From JACKNG01 sp040904625 (GTDB taxonomy: Bacteria; Pseudomonadota; Gammaproteobacteria; Ga0077536), in contig JBBDTC010000068.1 of assembly GCA_040904625.1 (NCBI GenBank), positions 1 through 9,731 of the forward strand: DNA of 9,731 bases, given 5' to 3'. Both the position numbers and the translations under genes were made by a program. This document shows, piece after piece, positions 1 through 6,495 of the stretch (position 1 is its first letter; each line of letters begins with the position of its first letter). The notes beneath the pieces are model-generated. The model did no database searches. It had not been told where the DNA came from and saw nothing but the letters and a program-made list of their open reading frames with translations.

Positions 1-97
1 TCATTGCGCCTTGATTGGCCTCCTTACAGGGGCAACAGCACCGAACAATGAAAGAGCAACAGGCCCAAACACCACACACTCCCTGCGGATTATCACC
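1..97. other. Leader region upstream of fmt, no supported gene
   Basis: No gene can be supported here. The fmt frame is open to the left edge, but its translation before position 98 does not resemble the family. An ATG at 48-50 is in another frame and stops after about 33 codons. A def gene, which often precedes fmt in gammaproteobacteria, is not visible. On the minus strand AAGGAGG (25 to 19) and a second AAGG lie upstream of an ATG at 4-2, which could be the start of a divergent gene leaving the window, but only its first codon would be inside. I saw no convincing -35/-10 pair or sigma-54 site. Confidence 0.4.
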
Positions 98-1021
98 TTG
101 CCACCCATCCGAACCGTCTTCGCCGGCACGCCGGAGTTCGCCGTGCCGAGCCTCGAGGCGTTGATCGCTCACCCTGCCGTCGACCTGGCCGGTATCTACA
201 CCCAGCCGGATCGTCCGGCCGGGCGCGGCCGACGGCTCACCGCCAGCCCGGTCAAGCGCGCTGCCCTGGCCGCCGGTCTCGACCTCTACCAGCCCGCCAC
301 GCTACGCGGCGACGAGGTCTGCGCCCAGTTTGCGGCGCTGACGCCCGCGCTGCTCGTGGTCGCCGCCTATGGCCTGATCCTGCCGGCGTCTTTTCTCGAC
401 GTGCCGCGGTACGCGATCAATGTCCATGCCTCACTGCTACCGCGCTGGCGCGGCGCGGCGCCGATTCAACGAGCCATCCTCGCCGGCGACAAGCAGACCG
501 GCATCTCGATCATGCGCATCGTGCAGCGGCTCGATGCCGGGCCGGTCTGGCTGCAACGCAGTTGCACGATCGATGCGCACGAAACGGGCGGCACGCTGCA
601 CGACAAACTCGCCGCACTCGGTGCCGAGGCACTGTGCGCAGCGCTCGACATGCTGAACGCGGAGCGCATCGAGGAGCAGGTGCAGGATGAGAGTGCGGTG
701 ACCTATGCGGACAAGATTTCAGCCGCCGATCGCGACATCGACTGGAGTGCTCCGGCACCCGCCATCGAGCGCCAGGTCCGCGCCCTGGCGCCGTCGCCAG
801 GAGCACGCTGCCGGCTCGGGCGCATCGAAGTCAAGGTGCTCGCCAGCGTCGTCGACACCACACTGCCCCCCTCGACGCCGGGTTCGATCGTGGCAAAAGA
901 CGGCGGTGGTATTGGCGTCGCGTGCGGCAGCGGTGCATTGCGCCTGACCGAATTGCAGCCAGGCGGGAAACAGCGGATGAACGCCGCGGCGTTCCTCAAC
1001 GGCTACGGAGAACAACTCTGA
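98..1021 (+). CDS. fmt: Methionyl-tRNA formyltransferase
   Basis: Cytoplasmic enzyme that transfers a formyl group from 10-formyltetrahydrofolate to Met-tRNA(fMet), making the initiator used in bacterial translation. The 307-residue product starts with the family N-terminus (RTVFAGTPEF), then QPDRPAGRGRR from residue 36 and the core INVHASLLPRWRGAAPIQR. The catalytic trio is visible as N108, H110 and D146 (in RLDAGPV), within two residues of E. coli N106, H108 and D144. The C-terminal third is the tRNA-binding domain, ending GKQRMNAAAFLNGYGEQL. The start is chosen as TTG at 98, four codons before the conserved RTVF, because no ATG or GTG lies in frame nearby. A weak CGGA at 86-89 lies 8 nt upstream. 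A TTG at 11 would add 29 residues unlike the family. The TGA overlaps the rsmB start. Function is near certain; the start is inferred. Confidence 0.95.
   Translation: MPPIRTVFAGTPEFAVPSLEALIAHPAVDLAGIYTQPDRPAGRGRRLTASPVKRAALAAGLDLYQPATLRGDEVCAQFAALTPALLVVAAYGLILPASFLDVPRYAINVHASLLPRWRGAAPIQRAILAGDKQTGISIMRIVQRLDAGPVWLQRSCTIDAHETGGTLHDKLAALGAEALCAALDMLNAERIEEQVQDESAVTYADKISAADRDIDWSAPAPAIERQVRALAPSPGARCRLGRIEVKVLASVVDTTLPPSTPGSIVAKDGGGIGVACGSGALRLTELQPGGKQRMNAAAFLNGYGEQL
1007..1010 (+). promoter_or_regulatory. Ribosome binding site deciding the rsmB CTG start
   Basis: GGAG at the 3' end of fmt lies 7 nt before the CTG at 1018-1020. This ideal spacing supports the CTG as the rsmB start, in the absence of any ATG, GTG or TTG nearby in that frame. 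Confidence 0.6.
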
Positions 1022-2328
1022 ACACCGCCGCGACAGGCGCGGCCAGGGCCATCGCTGCGCGCCTGATCGAGGCGATCATCGCCGACGGCCAGTCTTTCGC
1101 GCGGGCCGCGCCGGCACTGCTGGCGACACTCGGCGACGAACGCGACCGTGGCTTCGCCCAGGCCTGTGTCTATGGGGTACTGCGCCACTACGACGCCCTG
1201 TCCAGCGAGCTCGAGCCACTGCTGCACCGGCCATTGCGAACGAAGGATTTCGATCTTCGCGCGCTGCTGTTGTCCGCCCTTTTCCAGCTCCGCCATCTCG
1301 ACACGCCCCCTCATGCGGCGGTGTCGGCGACCGTCGAAGGCGCGCGCGCGCTCGGCAAGCCGTGGGCCAGCGGCCTGGTCAATGCGGTTTTACGCGGCGC
1401 CCTGCGCCGGGGTCCCGTGGCACCGTCAGCACCGCCCACGTACGAACATCCGGCCTGGCTGCTGGCACGTATCCAGCAGGACTGGCCGCAGGAATGGGCC
1501 AACATCGTCACGGCGAACAATGCCCACCCGCCGCTCAGCCTGCGGGTCAACCTCAGCAGACATTCACCGGCGGACTACCTTGCACTGCTGGATGCCCACG
1601 GACTCCCTGCGCGGCCAGGGCGGTGTGCGCCAACGGCGGTATGCCTGGAGCAGCCGGTCGCGGTCGAGCGCCTGCCAGGATTCGCCGATGGCCTGGTTTC
1701 GGTACAGGACGAAGCGGCGCAGCTCGCGGTCCAACTCCTCGCCCCGGCCGCCGGCGACGCCGTGCTCGATGCCTGTGCGGCGCCTGGCGGCAAAACGGGT
1801 CATGTGCTGGAAACCCTGGCTGGCAGCGGCCGGGTGGTCTGTGTCGATCACGACACTGAACGAAGCGCCAGTATCGCGGCGAATCTCGAACGTCTCGGCC
1901 TGCACGCAGAAATCATCGTCGGCGACGCCGCGCGGCCATGCGACTGGTGGGATCACACGGCCTTCGATCGCATTCTGCTCGATGCGCCGTGCAGTGCTAC
2001 GGGTGTGATCAGGCGGCACCCCGATATCCGCTTCCACCGGCGCGCCAGTGACATCGAGCGCCTGGCGGCGACGCAAAGTCATCTGCTGCGGGCGCTGTGG
2101 CCGTTGCTGCGCGAGGGCGGACTGCTGCTGTATGCGACTTGCAGCATACTGCGCGTCGAGAATGACGATGTCGTGGCAAACCTGCTCGCAGGCGCGCCCG
2201 ACGCCAAAATCGATGTGATCGAGCATGGCTGGGGCCGCGCCACCCGCTACGGCCGGCAGATCCTGCCCGGGGACGAGGACATGGATGGCTTTTATTACGC
2301 GCTGCTGCGCAAAGGTGCGACGTTGTGA
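1018..2328 (+). CDS. rsmB: 16S rRNA (cytosine(967)-C5)-methyltransferase
   Basis: SAM-dependent enzyme (also called Sun or Fmu) that makes m5C967 in 16S rRNA of the small subunit. Residues about 5-140 form a NusB-like RNA-binding domain (FARAAPALLATL, FAQACVYGVLRHY). The C-terminal Rossmann methyltransferase has the SAM loop DACAAPGGKTGHVLE (251-265), the motif LLDAPCSATGV with C325, and YATCS with the nucleophile C375. Numbered from a CTG start at 1018, both cysteines fall exactly at the E. coli positions, and the length (436 residues) is close to the usual 429. The CTG overlaps the fmt stop as CTGA and has GGAG 7 nt upstream. From there the frame contains no ATG until near the C-terminus. 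The longer reading from ATG 922 adds 32 residues inside fmt with no family resemblance. It overlaps the next gene as GTGA. Function very confident; CTG start likely. Confidence 0.95.
   Translation: MNTAATGAARAIAARLIEAIIADGQSFARAAPALLATLGDERDRGFAQACVYGVLRHYDALSSELEPLLHRPLRTKDFDLRALLLSALFQLRHLDTPPHAAVSATVEGARALGKPWASGLVNAVLRGALRRGPVAPSAPPTYEHPAWLLARIQQDWPQEWANIVTANNAHPPLSLRVNLSRHSPADYLALLDAHGLPARPGRCAPTAVCLEQPVAVERLPGFADGLVSVQDEAAQLAVQLLAPAAGDAVLDACAAPGGKTGHVLETLAGSGRVVCVDHDTERSASIAANLERLGLHAEIIVGDAARPCDWWDHTAFDRILLDAPCSATGVIRRHPDIRFHRRASDIERLAATQSHLLRALWPLLREGGLLLYATCSILRVENDDVVANLLAGAPDAKIDVIEHGWGRATRYGRQILPGDEDMDGFYYALLRKGATL
2311..2317 (+). promoter_or_regulatory. Ribosome binding site of the DUF4390 gene
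   Basis: AAAGGTG near the end of rsmB lies 7 nt before the GTG at 2325. It supports that start, which also gives a complete signal peptide. Confidence 0.55.
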
Positions 2329-2894
2329 ACCGCGGCTCGGCTGGCGGGCGCAGCTGCTGGGTATTGCTGGCCCTGTTGCTGAGTGTGTCCGCGCCGCTGG
2401 CGGCGCGCGACATCGTGATCGAGAATGCCACGGCGACCGTCGACAACGACATCATCATGCTCGACATCGACGCCGCTTTCGAATTCAGCGAAGACGCCAT
2501 CGCAGCGCTCGAAAGCGGCATAGAGCTGTTTTTCGACCTCGATATCCGCTGCCTCCGCGGCCGCAAGTACCTGTGGAACAAAACGCTGTTCGAGACCAGG
2601 CGGCGCTTCTCACTCGAACGGCACGCCTTGAGCAATCAATTCATCCTCACCGATAAAGTCACCGAAGAGCGCCGTATCCATGGTTCTCTGGCGCTCGCGA
2701 TCGCCGATCTCGGCCGCATTCGTCGCCTGCCGGTGATCGAGCTCGGCGGGCGTGACGTCGTCGAGGCCTCGCTCCTCGCGATTCGCCTGCGCCTCGACAT
2801 CGGTTCGCTGCCGGCGCCGATGATCCCGCTCGCATACGTCTCACCGGGCTGGCATATGTCCAGCGGATGGTTCGAATGGCAAGTGGAAATCTGA
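2325..2894 (+). CDS. Exported DUF4390 family protein
   Basis: A 189-residue protein that I place in the DUF4390 family; its biochemical role is unknown. A basic N-terminus (NRGSAGGRS) is followed by a hydrophobic stretch at residues 12-24 and a likely signal peptidase site near PLAA/RD (about residue 27), so the mature protein should be periplasmic or surface-exposed. The remainder looks like a single beta-rich domain (IVIENATATVDNDIIMLDIDAAFEF, then ELFFDLDIRC and RKYLWNK), ending with a tryptophan-rich HMSSGWFEWQVEI. It starts with GTG overlapping the rsmB stop (GTGA), with AAAGGTG 7 nt upstream, and its end overlaps the start of the sensor kinase gene by up to 28 bp. DUF4390 genes commonly sit between rsmB and ntrYX in beta- and gammaproteobacteria, so a link to envelope sensing by NtrY is possible but is only inference from position. 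Confidence 0.85.
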   Translation: MNRGSAGGRSCWVLLALLLSVSAPLAARDIVIENATATVDNDIIMLDIDAAFEFSEDAIAALESGIELFFDLDIRCLRGRKYLWNKTLFETRRRFSLERHALSNQFILTDKVTEERRIHGSLALAIADLGRIRRLPVIELGGRDVVEASLLAIRLRLDIGSLPAPMIPLAYVSPGWHMSSGWFEWQVEI

Positions 2895-5122
2895 AACGGC
2901 GCATCACCGCACTGGGTGCGGTCGCCCTGCTGTCCCTGACGCTGCTGGGCTCGCTCATCCTGATGAGCGGGTCGATTCAGAATTCGACGCGATTCGGCGC
3001 CCTCTATTCGATTCTGCTGATTACCAACTCGGTCGGCCTGATCGCGTTCATCGTTCTCATCGGCATCAACGTCCGACGACTCGCCGGGCAATTGCGCAAG
3101 CGCCAGCCGGGTGCCAGGCTGACCTTGCGCATGTTGATTTTCTTCGTTGTCCTGGCCGTGGCGCCGGTCACCGTGCTGTACGGCTTCTCACTCGATTTTC
3201 TGCGCCGCGGCATCGACAGCTGGTTCGACGCTCGCATCGACACGGCGCTAGACGACGCGCTCGAACTCGGTCGCGAAGCGCTCGATCTGCGCATGCGTCA
3301 ACTCCTTGCCCAGACCCAACGCATGGCCGAAGAACTCGCCCAGGGTGCGCCCGAACGGACAACGCTCAATCTCAGCGCACTGCGCAACCCGGACAGCATC
3401 GTCGTCGCCTCGGAATGGGTCCCCGGAGCGGCTCAGCTCGATGGCATGAGGGACCGCAGCCGGGCCGAGGAGCTCACCCTGCTCGGCACCGATGGCAAGA
3501 TTCTTGCCGCGAGCAGCCGCATCACGGACCTGGTCCCGCATCTGCCCCCGGAGGCCGTGCTGACGCAGGCGCGGCAGGGCCAGAGCTATATCGGGCTCGA
3601 TCCGTTTCGCCATGGCGATCTGCTGGTGCGGGTCGCGGTACCGGTCAATGTCGGTCAGGGCCGGCGTATCCTGCATGCGCTGTACCCGTTCTCCTCGCGC
3701 ATCAACCAGCTCGCCGCGAGCGTCGAATCGGCCTACGCGAAATACAACGAGCTGGCTTATCTGCGGGAGAAGCTCAAGCTGAGTTTCGCCATGACGCTGA
3801 CCCTGGTGCTGCTGTTCAGTATCCTGACTGCGGTCTGGGCCGCGTTCTATTCCGCTCGCCGGCTGGCCGCGCCGATCCGCGATCTGGCCGAGGGCACGGC
3901 CGCGGTCGCCGCGGGCGACTACACCACCAGCCTGCCGGTCGCCGGTAATGACGAAGTCGGCTTTCTGGTGCGCTCGTTCAACGACATGACGCTGCGCATC
4001 GCGCAGGCACGCCGCGACGTCGAGACCCAACACCAGTACCTCGATACCGTACTGCGCCAGTTGAGCTCAGGCGTCGTCACCGTGGATGCGACGGCAACGG
4101 TCACGACCATCAACGATGCCGCGATCGAGCTGCTCGATATCGACGAAGACGGCGCGCGCGGCCAATCCTTGCTCGAGCTCTGTGCCCATCATGAGCATCT
4201 CGCGCCCCTCCACCAGACACTGCTGATGGCGCTGGGCGAACATCGGGCGCACTGGCAGGAGCAGATCACCGTGTTCGGCGCCGATGGCCGCCGGGAACTG
4301 ATGTGTCGCGGCAGCGCGCTGGCACTCGGCGGCGACACCGCGCCCGGACAGGTCATCGTACTCGAGGACATCACGGCCATCATTCAGGGGCAGCGCGATG
4401 CCGCCTGGTCGGAGGTGGCCCGCCGCCTTGCCCACGAAATCAAGAATCCCTTGACGCCGATCCAGCTGGCCGCGGAGCGTCTCCGACTGAAATACCTGCA
4501 CAAGCTCCCGGCCGGCGAAGGCGACCTGCTCGAACGTCTGACCAATACCATCATCCAGCAGGTCGACACCATGAAGTCGATGGTCAATACATTCTCCGAT
4601 TATGCCAAGGCACCGACCAGCACACGGGCCGCGGTCGATCTGAATCGGCTGCTCGGCGCGGTCGTCGAGCTGTTCCACACGGCGCGGCCCGACGCCCGCA
4701 TCGATTGCCATTTCGATGCGCAGCTGCCCCCGGTGCAGGGCGATGCGACACGACTGCGCCAGGTCGTCAACAACCTCGTCAAGAATGCGCTCGAGGCATC
4801 GCCCGAAGGCACGAATGCGCATATCATAGTGACGACGGCGAGGGTTCAGCACGCCATGGCCGAGCACGTCGAAATCCGCATCGAAGACCATGGCGACGGC
4901 ATTCCCGAAGCGCTCGCCGCTGATATCTTTGCCCCTTACGTCACCAACAAACCGCGAGGAACAGGCCTGGGACTCGCCATCGTCAGAAAGATAGTCGAGG
5001 AGCACAATGGTGTGGTGACGTTGCGCAACAGGCCCGATCGCGGCGCGGTTGCGGTCATCCGGCTGCCCATAGACAAGGAGCACGCGACCGGTGAACCGGC
5101 TCGAGCGGAGGACATGGCATGA
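2867..5122 (+). CDS. ntrY: NtrY-type membrane sensor histidine kinase
   Basis: Inner-membrane kinase expected to autophosphorylate on histidine and pass the phosphate to the NtrX-type regulator encoded next. From the N-terminus: membrane segments at about 13-34, 46-69 and 86-108, a periplasmic sensory region of about 195 residues, a fourth segment at 307-328, HAMP (329-380), a PAS-like domain (about 390-505), the dimerisation/H-box ARRLAHEIKNPLTP with H523, then the ATPase domain with N-box NNLVKNALEA (N640), DHGDGIPE (674-681) and GTGLGLAIV (698-706). All kinase boxes are intact. The H-box wording and four-helix layout are typical of NtrY. Two in-frame ATGs are possible: 2867, used here as the outer limit, or 2876, which has a better-spaced GGATGG and would drop three residues. 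The stop overlaps the regulator gene as ATGA. The ligand or signal cannot be read from the sequence; redox and nitrogen signals are reported for relatives. Confidence 0.9.
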   Translation: MVRMASGNLKRRITALGAVALLSLTLLGSLILMSGSIQNSTRFGALYSILLITNSVGLIAFIVLIGINVRRLAGQLRKRQPGARLTLRMLIFFVVLAVAPVTVLYGFSLDFLRRGIDSWFDARIDTALDDALELGREALDLRMRQLLAQTQRMAEELAQGAPERTTLNLSALRNPDSIVVASEWVPGAAQLDGMRDRSRAEELTLLGTDGKILAASSRITDLVPHLPPEAVLTQARQGQSYIGLDPFRHGDLLVRVAVPVNVGQGRRILHALYPFSSRINQLAASVESAYAKYNELAYLREKLKLSFAMTLTLVLLFSILTAVWAAFYSARRLAAPIRDLAEGTAAVAAGDYTTSLPVAGNDEVGFLVRSFNDMTLRIAQARRDVETQHQYLDTVLRQLSSGVVTVDATATVTTINDAAIELLDIDEDGARGQSLLELCAHHEHLAPLHQTLLMALGEHRAHWQEQITVFGADGRRELMCRGSALALGGDTAPGQVIVLEDITAIIQGQRDAAWSEVARRLAHEIKNPLTPIQLAAERLRLKYLHKLPAGEGDLLERLTNTIIQQVDTMKSMVNTFSDYAKAPTSTRAAVDLNRLLGAVVELFHTARPDARIDCHFDAQLPPVQGDATRLRQVVNNLVKNALEASPEGTNAHIIVTTARVQHAMAEHVEIRIEDHGDGIPEALAADIFAPYVTNKPRGTGLGLAIVRKIVEEHNGVVTLRNRPDRGAVAVIRLPIDKEHATGEPARAEDMA
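5107..5111 (+). promoter_or_regulatory. Strong ribosome binding site of ntrX
   Basis: GGAGG at the end of the kinase gene lies 7 nt before ATG 5119. It is the strongest Shine-Dalgarno match seen within the gene block, and it decides this ATG over the out-of-frame ATG at 5114. Confidence 0.65.
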
Positions 5123-6495
5123 GTAGCGCACACATACTGGTCGTTGACGACGAGCCCGATATCCGCGGCCTGCTCAAGGAGATCCTCGAAGACGAGGGCT
5201 ACGACGTCATCACCGCCGAAAACGCCACTCAGGCGCGTGAATGCCGGCGCCAGCGGCGCCCGGATCTGGTTCTGCTCGACATCTGGATGCCCGACACCGA
5301 CGGCATCACGCTGCTCAAGGAGTGGGCTGAAGACAACGGGCTCGATTCACCGGTGATCATGATGTCCGGCCACGGCACGGTGGAAACGGCCGTTGAGGCC
5401 ACCCGCCTCGGCGCTTATGACTTCATCGAAAAGCCGCTGTCGATCGCCAAGATCCTCCTCACCGTACAGCGCGCACTCGAAAATGCCAACCTGGTGACGG
5501 AGAATCTGGGGCTCAAACGGCACTCGCATAGTCCACTCGAACCCATCGGTTCGAGCGCCGTGATGGACAAGCTGCGCGAGAGTGCACGGCGTATCGCCGA
5601 GCACAAGACCAGCGTCTTCATCCATGGTGAATCGGGTACGGGCAAAGAGGTCTTCGCGCGATTCATCCACGCCCACAGCCCGCGTCATGCGGGTCGCTTC
5701 ATCAACGTCAATGTGGCGGGCCTCGCCCGTGAGAATCCCGATGCGGAACTGTTCGGCATCGAGAACGACGGCCGCGTCAACTTTGGTTCCCTGGAACTCG
5801 CCAACGGCGGCACCCTGTTTCTCAAAGACATCGCCGACATGGACCCGAGCACCCAGGCACGGCTACTCAATGCGCTCGAGAACCAGGCTTTTCTGCGCGT
5901 TGGCGGCCGCGATCTGGTCACCGTCGATATCCGCATCATCGCCAGCACGCGCAAGGATCTGACCGAACTCGTCAAGGTCGGGCGTTTTCGCGAGGACCTG
6001 TTCTACCATCTCAACGTGCTGCCGTTGGTGATCCCGCCGCTGCGCGACCGGCGCGAGGATATCGACGAACTGGTCGACTACTTCCTCGACCAGCTGTCCG
6101 AACAGGAAGGCCTGCCGCGCCGCAACTTCCCGCCCGCGGTGCGCAATCGGCTCAAGGACTACGATTGGCCCGGCAATATCCGTGAGCTCAAGAACTTCGT
6201 GCAGCGTCTGCTGATCCTCGGCGCCCAGGACAGCGTCGAAGTCGTGGAAATCAACGCCATGCTCGGCCTGCGGCCGGAAGCGAGCAGCAATCCTCTGCTG
6301 CCGGGCTTCGACCTGCCGCTGCGCGAGGCCCGCGAACAATTCGAGAAGGCCTATCTCGAGCATCAACTCAAGGCATATAGCGGCAGCGTCAGCCGCGTCT
6401 CCGAACGCGTCGGTATCGAGCGCACCCATCTCTACCGCAAGCTGCGCAGTCTGGGTATCGATCCCAAGCAGATCAAGGAAGCCAGCAAGGAATGA
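5119..6495 (+). CDS. ntrX: NtrX-type response regulator with atypical AAA+ domain
   Basis: Cytoplasmic DNA-binding partner of the upstream kinase (458 residues). Receiver domain 1-120: acidic pair D10/D11, phospho-acceptor D54 (LLDIWMPD), S83 and K106. AAA+ domain about 140-380: Walker A GESGTGKE (170-177), arginine-finger region GRFREDLFYHLNV (288-300) and sensor II WPGNIREL (350-357). The C-terminus (about 405-450) is a Fis-type helix-turn-helix (SVSRVSERVGIERTHLYRKL). The AAA+ core is unusual. After ELFG there is IENDGRVNFGSLE instead of the GAFTGA loop that contacts sigma-54; Walker B reads TLFLKDI rather than TLFLDEI (K236, D237); sensor I reads ASTRKDL rather than AATNRDL; and the second arginine is H297. 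Phosphorylation and DNA binding look intact, but classical sigma-54 activation looks unlikely. Start ATG overlaps the kinase stop and has GGAGG upstream; its stop overlaps trkA as ATGA. Automatic annotation would probably call it a sigma-54 activator. Confidence 0.9.
   Translation: MSSAHILVVDDEPDIRGLLKEILEDEGYDVITAENATQARECRRQRRPDLVLLDIWMPDTDGITLLKEWAEDNGLDSPVIMMSGHGTVETAVEATRLGAYDFIEKPLSIAKILLTVQRALENANLVTENLGLKRHSHSPLEPIGSSAVMDKLRESARRIAEHKTSVFIHGESGTGKEVFARFIHAHSPRHAGRFINVNVAGLARENPDAELFGIENDGRVNFGSLELANGGTLFLKDIADMDPSTQARLLNALENQAFLRVGGRDLVTVDIRIIASTRKDLTELVKVGRFREDLFYHLNVLPLVIPPLRDRREDIDELVDYFLDQLSEQEGLPRRNFPPAVRNRLKDYDWPGNIRELKNFVQRLLILGAQDSVEVVEINAMLGLRPEASSNPLLPGFDLPLREAREQFEKAYLEHQLKAYSGSVSRVSERVGIERTHLYRKLRSLGIDPKQIKEASKE

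Noticed and set aside
11..39. TTGATT at 11-16 as a -35 element or TTGGCC as a sigma-54 -24 element
   Set aside because: No acceptable -10 hexamer at 16-18 bp spacing and no GC at the -12 position.
11..97. Extended fmt N-terminus starting at TTG 11
   Set aside because: The 29 extra residues have no likeness to formyltransferases and push the conserved RTVFAGTPEF block far from the N-terminus.
48..150. ATG 48 as the fmt start through a frameshift
   Set aside because: The ATG is out of frame with fmt and its peptide stops after about 33 codons. A one-base error would be needed, and nothing else in the sequence indicates one.
922..1017. rsmB beginning at ATG 922 inside fmt
   Set aside because: The 32 added residues are an out-of-frame reading of the conserved fmt end, and CTG 1018 has the ribosome binding site and family length.
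3248..4033. 261-codon minus-strand open frame
   Set aside because: Antisense to the kinase periplasmic region, rich in Arg, Gln and Asp, with no domain and no ribosome binding signal I could credit.
4067..5131. 354-codon open frame on the minus strand
   Set aside because: It is the antisense of the kinase gene, whose motifs are unmistakable. Long antisense open frames are expected in GC-rich coding DNA and the translation shows no recognisable domain.
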